Assembly (NCBI RefSeq): GCF_009389715.1
Contig: NC_052400.1
Coordinates: 18,817,674 to 18,881,673, forward strand
DNA from: Phoenix dactylifera
Taxonomy: Eukaryota > Streptophyta > Magnoliopsida > Arecales > Arecaceae
Length of the DNA: 64,000 nucleotides
Direction of reading: 5' to 3'
The position numbers and the translations under genes were made by a program. Below are positions 1 through 13,500 of this stretch, one piece after another (position 1 is the stretch's first letter; each line of letters begins with the position of its first letter). The notes under the pieces are model-generated. The model searched no databases, was not told the DNA's origin, and saw only the letters and a list, made by a program, of their open reading frames with translations.

Positions 1-3000
1 ACCAATCGCTAGATGTAGCATCAGAGAAGTCCACGTTCAATGAATATCCATATGTTCCCCTTGTTGGGAGGATATTTCCGCTTGAGGACTGTATCATGTA
101 GTCAGTTGTTTGATCTTTGATGATGCCTTCCCTATACTCTGGTCTGAAATCATTTCGCATGTATCCTGAATTTCCTGAGGTCAATTGGCTTTTACTTTGT
201 TTCTGTTGCCCATGTTTTGGAGATTTCTGGGTTTTTGAAGGGTTACACTTTGCATATGCTGCATCTTGTAAAGGTGCTTTCTCAATGTAAGCTCTTGGTG
301 GACGCGGAAAAGACCTGATGATATTAGATAATCATAAGCTGAATGTGTTGAGCAAATACAATATGATAGATTTCATAGAACATACCTTGAGTAGAATAGC
401 ATGTATGCACCTTCAGACATAACTTGACTCAGCGGTACAGCCTGCACCTGCTTGTAAAACGAGAAGCAAAATATGAGGTCAAGCTTAATGAAAAAGATTG
501 ATAAAAATGCTTGAGTTCCGACCAGGTTAAAATTTGATCAATTTTTTAAATACTAGTATGTAGTGTATGTTTACTGATATAATCAATTAACCAGCTTAAG
601 GAAACTCGTTTGGTGGACCACTCATGAAGCCATTTCCTGTCTCTCCTACTTCCACTTTTTGGGATTCTGTAATAAATACAGGACTATCAACCTGCGACTA
701 GCATTTAGTTTGTCCTTAGATTTTCTACCAAGATATACACCAAGATATCCACATCCCTGGCATAAGCCAGGGAAATTTGACAGCTTTGTGTGAGGATGAA
801 ATAAGATTGATAGATATAGAAGTTTGTCTTTTCATTTTGTAGCATCACACAGCTTTGAGTTGTGCACAAAATCTGTGCCATTTTATCAGGAAAAGGCTCG
901 ACTTTCTTCTCCGTAAAAAGGCACTGCTATAGATATTACTAGCCAATAGTTGAGGTATCGGACTGAAACGTCTGAATTTAAGACATCAGGTGCCACTTGG
1001 CTCAGAGTTGTGCTTCATTGCATTTATTGAGAGATGCTCAATTGCTGTTGTAGGTATAACCAGCCAAAAGTTGAGGTATTGGTTTGAAGGTGGCATTTGA
1101 GACTCTCAGTCAAATTAGTACATGGTATTTCTCTATGATCAAGTGCCATGTTCGTTAGAATTGCAACTTGATACTGTAAATGAGCTGTGGACCTCGATCC
1201 ACTGCAAGTTGATGATATTTTAAGCTATTGAATGACCAAAACAAGGTTATGACTTATGAGTATTTAATATCTTCACTTCTTAATTTTTTTCTGTAAATTG
1301 ATATGATAAATATGCCCTGCTAGCTGTGATCCACTGGGACAACTGCTTCAGTGTTGATAATGTCATCGACAAACATTGCAAATTCCAAAAGCGATGGCAA
1401 TGGTTAATGAAACCTTATAATTTAAACATTGTTTCCCACATTACCCTGACCACATCAACTAGTTAAATTGAAAATAGTGATAAAGCATAGTCACATTTCA
1501 ATTACTAAATACAAGATGACATGAAGATTATCAGCAAATGACCTGAAGCATGTTGGTATAGTGTTTATATGATGCATAACTGCAAAACAGAATACACCGA
1601 CACTAAAGAACTATAGTGCAGTCATAATTCTAGATGCACATACATAATACTCAGAACAGGATCTGAGATAGAGATACTTTTGCTTTATGGAATAGAGTGG
1701 CCTTAGGCATCAAGCATGTGCAAGCAATGATACCAGAAAATGAGTTCAAGCTGCAACTTTAAGGACCATATACCCATGTAATATGGATTTGATAATAATG
1801 TCACAGATACTACATGCATGCATTGCAACACCCTTGCCAATCAATAAAGCCAGATAGAATCCCTATAAACCATAATTTACCTCAGAATCGTCAATTCTGA
1901 ACCATGTTCCTTGCAGATCTTTGACATAAGATATATAATGCCCAGAGAATGATGCATTCAGGGTATCCAAATGTACAACAACAGCATACAACATGTACAG
2001 GGGAGGATTATCAGCAGTCCCAGTCACAAATGGGATCATGTCCAGCATGTCTGGAAAAGTAACACATTTATTGATTTTGCCGTAGTTTCCTGTCTATTTA
2101 AGCAAAACCAACAATCAGAGTAACTATACAAGAAATTAAGTGGTAAACATAAAAGCAACCATAGTAAAGCCGATAGAGCCATACAAATATAAACTACTCA
2201 AAGCCGAAACATCCAGTTACAAGAAATAATGAACAAAATATTGCAAGGTTAGACATAAGACTATAATCTAAGACCAAAGCATAATAAGCCCTGCACTGTC
2301 TGTTATATGTATCTGTCAGCTTTTAAGGGTCAAATTATGATTCAAGATTAAAGCAATGAACTAATCAAAAAGTTGGTGACAACAGCAACTGTTAAATGCC
2401 ACAATAATGTAGATTATGCAAAATTTCAGATGAGTTCTCTAGATAAAAGTTTCAAGGGAGACCTATTTTGAGACAATTTAATACACAAATTAGCATTACT
2501 AATTTGTCAGCATGACTTGTAAAAGGTTGACGTTATTAAATGTGCAGTAAAAATACAAACAGCTACCAAAAAATAATAATGCACAATTCCTGCATAAAGA
2601 ATACGTAAATTTGGAAACACCAGGCTCAGCTATGTATGTGACTCTTACAATAATGGTAGCATTACAAGATCCTGAACATGTCAGCTTACATCCTACATGG
2701 GCAATCAAAATGTGTCTAATATCATGTATAGTTCAGAATCCAATGACAAACACCTTTTGTTGTTGACATTCCCTAAGCCGTCCTCTGTACAGATTCTATA
2801 TCATTGAGTAACTAAAGAAGTCAAAAATATCATATTTAGTAGATATCTTGTTCCTGGGCTTCCAGGAATATATGCTACTTTATCATGGAAGGTTCAATCT
2901 AATTTGCTCTCAATACAAATTTTGATATGAGAAGCATTTTTTAGACACTTGCAGCCATTTATAAAATGGAAGGGGATCATATTATAACTTCCATCAGATG

Positions 3001-6000
3001 GAGAGATTTTGAATTCTCAAATAGCTGTAAGTTTGAACAACAAAAATTTCTAGTATTAGTTTTTTTTTCTTTTTTAATAACCGCTTCGAGTATGGCTGAA
3101 AACAGGTCAGATGAAAACCACTTGGATCTAGATCTGTATCTGAACTAGAAGGATATCCAAGGAGGATTCAAATTTTGATAGCCTTCTAGAAACGTTTTGG
3201 ATTCAAATTCTGTTATTAGTTCACTTTTTTTTTTTCAGGATGCGAATCCGGATATCCGAATTTCATAAGGAATTGTGGGAACATGAAACCTGAAACCAGA
3301 TCAGGCCTTTATTCTAGTTTCCTACATCCCTTTTCATCTTCCCTAAGATGCAGTATTGCAGCCCTACTCACCTCTAAACCTCTTTCCCTCCAGCCCTCTC
3401 ACCCTCCATGCCTCAGCCACCATAGCCACATCACCGCTCTGACATGGAAACAGAAGTAACCCCAGTGGCCAGTGGCATCCACTGACTGCTGATCTCTTCT
3501 CTGTGGATTGCTTCCTGGCTCCCCATCCATGGTCACCCACTTCCAGATCTCACCTCGAGCCATCCTTGCAGCACACATGACCCATCCACAATTACCTTCT
3601 ATTCTGCTCAGCATTCCCAGCCACGACGTCAACAAGCTACCCCTTCTTTCCTGCTATTTGCACCTCATCTCATGGACGTTATAGATTCTTCTAGTTCTTT
3701 CCTTTGGATTTTAAAATCTGAAGGTTAATAGGAGCAAAGTCCTGTCTAATGAAAGACTTGGAGAACATTTAGGACGTAGGTCAATGGATCATTCCTTTTC
3801 CCTTTTTTCTTTAATTTGAATAGAGAACAGCTGCCAATAATTAAAAAAATCCAACTCCTGCAATAATAGCTCGCAAAGAGGTGAGGATTTTCATAATCTG
3901 AATGGTCAAAAAATGATAATAAGCAACAATGAATCCAAAGCACTCCGAGTTTTCTTTTTTCTAAGTTTTGGCTTGTTTGAAATTATATCAGTTGTACTGC
4001 TGCAGAGGTGGAGGGACCAACTTTCCATCCATTCCTGCCCATTTTCTTTGGTTTTCAAGTTGAACAAATTTGGTAAGTTACCACCTTTTGCTATTTCCCC
4101 TCTAAAGATTACTAAAAATTTATATGCACTTTTATTACTCACTATTAATGGACATGTGCTGTGTATGTGATTTAAGGGGAGACATGGGAACCGGGCTACA
4201 TTATCTTAAATTTTTCAGAAGATCTTAGAGATAGGAGTCCTTGAAAATTCAAAGTCTATGAAGATTTGTGGCATTCGAACTATCAAGAAGTTCGGCTACA
4301 GAAGGGCACTCAGCTACAAACAAAAAAAAAAAAGTCCAGTCACAGACTTCTCCCATTAAGCATAGTAAGATGCATATGATCTATTAAATAATGCTGTTAA
4401 ACCATCTAAAAGCACCACTCAAAGATTTAGGTACTGTTACATGTATGTCATACCAACCCTAAGGTACCAACACCAGTACACCCCCCATACCAATATTGTA
4501 CCAACACATGGTTCTCAGCCTTCTTTTCTCCCAACACCAAGAGGTGTATCGTGCATCAGTATGGTACTGTACCAGAATGGTACTATACCAGTATGGTACT
4601 GGTATAGCTACTGATACCAATACTTTAAATGTTGGTACTATTAATGCACTATTATTTTTAAAGGATGATATGAACACGTAAATAAACAACACTTTTATAT
4701 AGGATTAATAGTACTTTCAAGTTTCAAAGTGTCCATGTTTATTCGAAGTTTATACACTATAAAACAAAGGGATCAAAGCAGGATTGCTATGGGATAGCGC
4801 TAATATTAATGTTCTCAACTTTTAATTATTTCATGTGCCTTATATGTATGCCTTTTGGTTTATAAACCTATTGTATCCAAACTTATATCCAACTCATATC
4901 CATACCCATTTAGAAAATATTGTACATACCCAATTCACATCCATATCCATTTTGAACAAATAACTAAACAAATTTAATATACATAACTTTATTCTTATTC
5001 ACTGAATATAAATAATATAGATATGGATATCACCGCCATCCATAGCTGATTTGTTTTTTAGCCCTAGTTTGGGTCATCGTAAGGGAAAAAATTTGCAATT
5101 TAACTAATGCAAGCACACATGCAAATATGTATTTGGTTAGAAGAAACAGAATAATTAATTTGAAATATTTTGTTGCATAAAAAAAAATGTTCTTAACATG
5201 GCTAGGAAGGGATTTCAATTTGAACTTCAAGTCATAGGAAGGTTGCATAGATCAGATTTTCTCAATTAACTTGGGAAACCATCGACATCAGCTAGGAAGA
5301 GACTCTAATTTGATTCAGAATTGGAAAGGTTTACATCTCAACTTAATTTAAGGATTACTAGAAACATTCTTTTGAACAGTCATGACGATTCATTATAAAT
5401 CTAAGAGTTAGAAAGGTTTGTTGGTCGAAATTACTTGTGGCAGACATTATTAATGCTTATATGGTAAGTCCTACATATGATCTATATGAATCCAAAGCAG
5501 ATTGGCTTTGCTCAAAATAATGTCACATCTGATTCAATTAACCAATTAAATTAATAACAAAAAAGCAAATGTTTTTTTTTTGCATGTACAACCCTCAAAT
5601 TTTGCAGTTTGTGTTAATGCTCTTTCTCCTCTTCTTTTTGCACCGATGTCCTTGCGATTCCCTACTATTAGCAGGTGTCAGCCCAAACCGTGATTATAGT
5701 CATTTAATCCTGGTTAAACATTTACAAAACTATCCTCTAGTCCATTATATCTTAGGGACTTCATGGCATAAGGTATAGTTGTCTTCTATAACGAAATCCC
5801 ACAAAAATCATCATGCAGAGAGACCGATCAAATGGGAGTCGTAGCATAACACTTATTTATAACCATCAATTGTCTGATCAAAAGGAAACATGGTGTGGGT
5901 GATTTTAAGAAACATGGAAGGAGATGGACGAGGAGAAAATTGAGAGGACTTAAGGACATTAAAGGGTATCATAGGAAAGCGGGAAAAAAACTCCGTCATC

Positions 6001-7511
6001 CTAGTGCAAACTCATTTATAAAATAAAATAAAGACTTTCTTTCTCAATCTTGGTCTAGCAAACAAAATAAGTAGATCAGAAGAAACGGTTCAAAATTAAA
6101 AATGACCCTAGGTACTTGATACCAACATCTCTCTGTCATCTTGTGTTGGAATAAGAATGAGAAGCTTGACATTGGAGCCGAAAATCAATTCAAACTCTTA
6201 AAACTAATGCATGTCTGCATTAGAATTGAAAAGCAACAGTGAAGACGAAGAGAGATAAATGTGGGAGTCATGCACGCACCATGCCAGTGTTCTAAACCCA
6301 TGGACCCAAACTCAACAATTTCAGAGGCCGGGTCCTGAATTCCCAGTTTGATCGTAGTTCAATTGTGGCCAACCACCATAAGTGGGAGAAAACATCTCTC
6401 TGATCGCCCCTTTCCTTTCTTTTCCGCGTTCCATCTCCCTTATCTCTTTCGAAGCCATATCCCTCTTCCCTATCTTCAACTTTCTTTCTTACCAGTTCTC
6501 TTCTCTTTTCCTTGTCATAAATCCAAGCAATAATAAAGGTTTTCCCTTCTTGGTGACATCCGAGGGTAACTTGTTGTTGGCTTTTTCTTTCTCTAGTGCT
6601 CTTCTTGATTATAATAACGATGCATCCTTGATGGCAAAGATGACCACAAAAAGCATCTTTCCTCCACTTTCCATTGTTGATGGGTGGGCGACAACAACTG
6701 ATTGAGAAAAGAAGATTAGGATTGATCCAAATGGTGGTTTAGGGCTTATTGTTCCTCATGGCAACAACTACATCTTTATGGCTTCAGACTCCGATGATGA
6801 CTACTGATCCAATAACAAGTTTTGGTGAAGAGGCACGCATGAAGGGAAGAGGCTAACGAATAAGATTTTGTGGAGAGCAAGATTGGGGGCGGTCCAAGAA
6901 TCAATTTTTTGTTTTTCTTCCCATTCCATCTAATAAGCACGAGCCAAAATGGTCTAGCCTAGCTATTTCAACGAAGTAATTGATCCAGATTAGTGGTAGG
7001 TTGAATTGTCTTTTTTCCTATTTCTAGTTTTGGTTTGACCTAACCCACTAAGAAAGCTAATGGGTGGCAAGTCAGGCAAGTCGACCTGGTTGACCCATAT
7101 GGGTTTGAAAACATTGCACCATACAATCACCATTCTTTTCCTAGTTCTAACAAACCCTCCCCCCCCCCCCCCCCGGCGCGCGCGGGCGTGGTGGTGAGGC
7201 AAACCATTTCCCTTTAGAATATATTATAGACAGCAGCCAACTAGATATAATTATTAACAAAAAAAAAACAAACAGGAATGGATTGCTTAACTCTCAATTT
7301 GCTTATATAGCATAATGGATATGGAGAATGGATGGAAAGATCAGAATGGCATGCCAAATAGTATAGGATGTGCAATTGCGTAAATCTTATTCTTCATGCG
7401 GACCCATATAACTAAGCTACTACTATGCATTACCTTAGTGGCATTCAAACGATTATGGGACAACTGCATTTTTCTCAAGATACAAACCATCCTCATTAAA
7501 ATCCAAGGGTT

Positions 7512-7542
<31 letters not shown>

Positions 7543-10500
7543 GGGGGGGTAGGGAATTTCTCATGAAGCAAGGATTGAATGGCTCAACAATCCTAGATCT
7601 GGATCACAAGGTGATCTGCCTCTTCATTTCCCAACAATCCTAGCCACCGATCTCTCCACCCTTCCACCACACAATCAATTTGAGATTGTAGAGGTGTAAC
7701 TCTATAGCTGAGCCAATTGAGCTCCTCTAGCCTAACGTACTAGGAGGTCATGAACCCCAGAGGAAACACTAATTGTTGCGGGAGGAGGATGAGCAAAGGG
7801 ACTTTTTGAGTCCATTTCTTGTTGCTATGGATTTGATTTTTCTTGGCTTCATTGTGATGGGAAAGAAAACCGTCAATAGAAAGGTTAAAGTAGGACTTCC
7901 CTTGGATTGAGCTCACCATCAATTCTTCTAGTTAGGATTAAGTTAATTACGTTCAAGAGCTATGGATCGCTAGAATCGAATTAACAGGACCAAAATATTG
8001 TGATCACTTTTGGATATAATTTTATTTGCTCTTTTATATGAAGAATATATTTATTTGGAAGAATTAGTTGTTCATGAACATACAATCACTAAATATGTTT
8101 TAAATCAACAAAATAATAATATTAATGAAATTTCACATCCTTAATCCAAATAGAATGCTGAAATAGAAAAAAGCGATAAAAAAAGATTCATTTGAAGGGG
8201 ACCCAACCTCCGTAGATCTCGTTCAATCCTAATTCTTCAGAAGAACACAACATAAATTGAATTCTCGTCCCACTAATAACAAGTAAACAACATATATGCT
8301 TTACATCAGTAATTACCTTTTAGAAACCCAATGCACAAGAACACATCTAAAATAACAACATCTAACTAAATGACAAACCACCAGCCCATAAATCTAATGA
8401 TAATTTTAATCTACTACCATCTGATAAATAAGTACATAACATTACACTCTCTTATAACAACCTTATCCTTAAGGTTGATCTTTGCACTTTAATGCAGGAG
8501 GCCAACTGACTTCCTCATCTTTGTAGCAAAATTTCCGTGTTAGGGTAATGCTTGCCACAAATTGTACCACCATCTTGATTTCATTGCATCCATCTTGCCT
8601 CCACGAATGTTGATGATGTATATTCGAGAAGCCTGAAATATAGTATTGTCAATCTTCCTCTCAATAACAATTTCAATGGCTTCCTTGAGCATCTACTCAA
8701 TATTTCTCCAGCCTTCACCAAATTGCCGTTGTTGCTCTACCATGTTCTTCGAAAATTCCCTAATCCACTGATTTGCTTCAATTGCTTTCTTGACAAGTGC
8801 TTTGATCTCACCCAAATCATCATGAATCTTTAACAGCATATTTATGCCAATTGATGGCTTTGAATACATATATAAGTGATGTGTCTGATGTTTTTGGTGA
8901 AGTATGTGATGCGTCCCATGATATCATAATACTTACATGACATTAAATATTGGATATCATGATATGCCTCAACTTTTTAACCATTTAGGTACAGGTCTAG
9001 AGATGGTTACGCATCACATACAGGTCTAGAACTAACCAAACAGAGCATTTCTCAGCTACAAATATACCATGTTTGACCTTATATAATTAATGATGCCTAT
9101 ATATAATTATTCTCAAAGGAGTAGGTCAATTTGATATTCATAAGATACCAATCTGCTATTCAGTTTCAATTTCATGGTTTGAGTTTCCTGTATAGAGAGA
9201 GTCAAGCCTCTATATCCATTTAATATCATTAAATGTGCATATTGTGGATTATGATTCATGTTTTTGTTTTTATATTTGTAAACAAAGAGATATTCGTTAA
9301 TATGCATCTGAATTTTTGTAGGCCGTACAAGTTACGACATGGAGAAGAAAAAAGGCTAGAGCATAAATTTAACCTACCAAAGCAAACAAGCCTTCTTGTG
9401 GTATAACTGATCCGGTGCAACTATATTGAAGACAACAGTCAAATATTTGGAACAAGGATTGCAAAATTGGTACCAATAGGCATGCTGACTGGCAAACAGT
9501 ATGGTACAATACCGATTCATACCATACTGAACCGCAACATACCAGAACCACATGGAGAGCGAGGGGGGAGAGAGAGAGAGAGTGGACTCATTACTACCAA
9601 TGTCGGTGTCGCCATAATCATCCAAGGAGGATTGGGGCCATCGTCCAACTCCAAGCACCCCAAAAACCCTAGAATTTTGCCAGAACAGATGATTAGGGCT
9701 TGAATCAAGAGGAACTGGATGGGAATAGGGAGGATGCAATGGAAGGACAGGAGATCGGCTTTGGGGAGGGATTGGAGGGAGAGAGAGAGGTCGGAGGACT
9801 TACGATTTCGAAGCCGAGGAGAGAGGGGAGGTGAGGGTTTCGAAGCTATCAGGAGGGAAAGAACTTACCATTTCAAAGAGATGTGCTGAACCATGCCAGT
9901 AACCAGCCAGTTTAGTTGGATACGCCACAAACAGGCCTATTTGGTATGACCCAAACTGGTCGATTCAGCATGGCTGGCAATCCTTGGTTTGGGATTGAGA
10001 AGCATCTAATGGCAGTAGAGGGATGACCATAGAGAACCATACTATAGGATTAACTGAACTAAAAGATAGGATCCATCTAAATCCACCTTGATCTACCTGC
10101 AATAATGCCCACCATGTTATGGTTCTCGACCATCAGAGCTATAACGATCATGCTATTTTGTATCAATCTATGTTAAGAAATCAAATGTTTTACCAAACCA
10201 AAGTTTGCCATACTGGTATCGGACCCCGTACCAATGTCACACTAGCATAGTATCAGTACAGTATGGTACAGAGTTTTTTTGGCATACCAAAGATCGGTAC
10301 ACAACCTGTACCGGTACCGAATAGGTACGGTACGTTCGGTACCATCCGGTATGGTACAGTACGACATACCATGTACCAAACAACATTTTGCTTGCAAAAT
10401 GACAATGCACCTTCTCTTTTTGATATCAAATTTTTTATCACTTGTTTTGAATTTGGTGTTGATTTGGATTTACTCATACCGGAAATGGTGCTATTCTTCT

Positions 10501-13500
10501 CAAAGGACAGTAAGCTCACTTGTAACAAACATCAAATTTTTAGGAGTCTTTTTACAAGCTTGCGTGGATTTAGTTATATGTATATGCATATGTACTGATA
10601 TACAGGTACGTGTGAATGCATGTTTAAAGAAAAAAAAGAATTTATCATATCAACTAGAATACATTTGGAGAGAGAATTTGAGAAGAGATAAGACTGCTTA
10701 GGATAGATAAAGGAATGGTAGTTGACAACTTAGCATTATCTTTTCAACAGAAGTTTCTTTTGAAAATTGTCTATACTCATAGTCACTATATGATAAGGTT
10801 TTAATGAAATCTAATCAATTTTCCATCCAAGTGTTAATTTGATGCAACCAGCCCGCCACCCTTTCCTCATTCTTTTAATGTATATATATGTTTGTACATG
10901 CACTCCTTATTAGAGCTCAGAAAACTGGAAACTCTATAACAAGCAACACTCCTGGAGCCTTGCTTTATATGTTTCTACTAATAACACACAGAAATCTTGA
11001 CAATAACAGTAAATTTTGCAGTGACGGCATCATACGGCATAGTGTATTTTCCGAAATTAATGAAATTGTGGTAACAAATCCATAAGGCTTATATCTGAAT
11101 AATGAAAGTGAAAGGAATGACATAAAATGATCATTTGTTATGTTTAGCACAATGTAACCTCCTACAAAAGTAAAACCAGAAATCAATTAATTGATTACCT
11201 GGAACCTCTTCAGAACTATTGTTAAGATGTTTGGCACCTCATGTATGGTCAACTGCTTTCTGGCGTTAACATATGCAGAACACCTATGCATCAAAAGCAA
11301 AGGTAAGATCAAACTGACACAAAAAATGAAAGGGGGTGTTATACTTAGATGACGAAAAAAAGGAGAATCACCAAACCTTCCACATCTGTACATGTTCTCT
11401 CCATCTAAATCCTCAGGAGCTGTAAATTGTGTGAGTGCATCTTCCAAAGATTCAACCCAACCATGTATCTCCAGTGTAAGATCCATAATATTTTCATATC
11501 TTTCAGACTCTATATGGCACCTCAAGCACTTAACCTTGTTTCAATCAGGTAAATCAATTAGTACAGTGACAAATTGTGATTATAATATGATAAACTATCA
11601 ACTTAAACAGCATGAATATTGCAAAAAAAGTCAAACTTAGATATTCACCTTCGACTTGAGCCGACCGCCAAAAATCTGTTGTACTAGTGTTGTCTCTTGC
11701 AATTTTGGATCTACTTGCTTCTCACCACCAAATTCCTCAAGGCATGTAGATTGCATAGACATAACTAGAAACCTGGTTGTATTTCGTATAAGGAAGCATG
11801 AATGAAAAAACATGGCATATGTAAGTAAGATATTTTAAACATTTTATTCTGCAGCAACAGAGTTAAATGGACTTCAAAAGTAAACCTAAATGCAAGGAAG
11901 TTGTCAAACTAATGAACTAAGCATGACAAAGTGCCACATTCACATATTGCACCTTAGAAATTCATGTGCATCTTCTTGGTTACCACCACCCATACGACAG
12001 CCAATATTCCTCATGTTTGAAAGGATCCTACTGGGAGACGAAGGGCCTCCACCTTCCCGCAGCATAGAAACATGCTGCTCAAGTTCACACATGAGGCACC
12101 AATCTTTGACCCGGCCTAACATACATAGAATGATAAAATGAAAATTAGACTAACCATCCAGATTAAGTGATCTAGCTTTTGTGGATTTTATTTTAGAAGA
12201 ATGAGAGAAAGAGTCTGAGTAGTACAGGTTCTTGAATGCGGCCTCTGAAGCAAGTACACCATGAGAGGTTTTGTGTAGGTCAGACATTGCAGGACAGCAT
12301 TAGCATAGCAACTGCATGAAACAGGTTATGAAGATCAGATACTGAAATGTTACATAAGAACTTAAAAGAACTTTTATGATTCATCCATTGTATAATGGTT
12401 TCACAATCTGCACTCCTGAGGTAAGGTAGAATTTGATACTTTAGAATACAAAAATTCTTGCAATCCAGAGGAGTGAAGTTGGACGAAAGGATATATCATC
12501 ATTTAGATAATCCTAAATTGCATAAAAGTTGTTGAAAAGCATCTGAATACATTAAGGGAGGTCCTGGAAAAAAAATAGAAGCGCATAACAGAGATCTTCA
12601 ATGCATGGCTTCCTTATAAAATAAGGATTGTTCTCGCGTCAAATAAACCATGAGGGTTTTATTAACACTGTTTCTAAATATTAAATCATCAACCATATAA
12701 ATGTGTCACACTTGTCTAAACCAAGACATCCTTAGTTTCATTTTCAGTTTATAGCAAGGATTGCCGAACCAGTACCGGGTGCCGTACCGGTCGGCGCCCG
12801 GTCCGGTTTGGTCCCGGTTCGGACCGGACCAAACCGGCCCCAAACCGATCGCCAAAAATGCCACAGCGCGCGCTGTGGCAAATCTAACCAAACGTGGTGC
12901 GAACCGATAGGTTGTCCGGTTCGCTATTGTACTACGGGGCCGGAACTGTTCAGCCTGAACCGAGCGGTATGGCCCAGTTCGAGATTTCTTGGTTTATAGT
13001 TTTTCCATGTCGTTGATTCATAGAATGTCTTGTCCTCTTTGCAAAAAGCCGTATATAGAAAATCCCGAAAGTAATTCTCTGAAAACATAAAGTGAAAATG
13101 GGGACCACCATCTACCTGCTTTGGAGTTGTACAGATTCCCAAATCAGCTTCCAAAGGCTTCCCCAAGTTTAATGTTATAGTTTAAGTTGGTAGATGAGAC
13201 AAATATCAATCTTCGCATTGTAGCAAAATTACATACAAACTACCTTCTAGAAAGGAATGCATGCTTTATAAAGATGATATTTCTTATAATTATTGCAAAA
13301 AGGTCTCAAGAATCATTCTTTGGAATCAGATATTAAAGAATGAATCATTCTTTCCCTGGAATCAGAAAAAGTAAATGGATTCCAAAAGCTTGTTGAAGCT
13401 TAGACAGGATAAGTTGATACATGAGAGAAGAACTATGTTCCCACAATATGGAAATTGCTCACAAGCTATCCTTATGAAATGAATACAACAATCTCTGGGC

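Larger units (their letters stand above)
2094..11198 (-). other. 9.1-kb intron of the protease gene
   Basis: This intron separates the exon ending in LKRFQ from the His-box exon. It is AT-rich and has no convincing gene. It contains the delimited hAT element at 9453-9986, two GGTACC-rich relics (about 4430-4640 and 10190-10390), a C16 run at 7159-7174, a T12G28 run at 7510-7549 and degraded simple repeats. The short ORFs inside show no domain and no consistent splice context. Confidence 0.85.
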
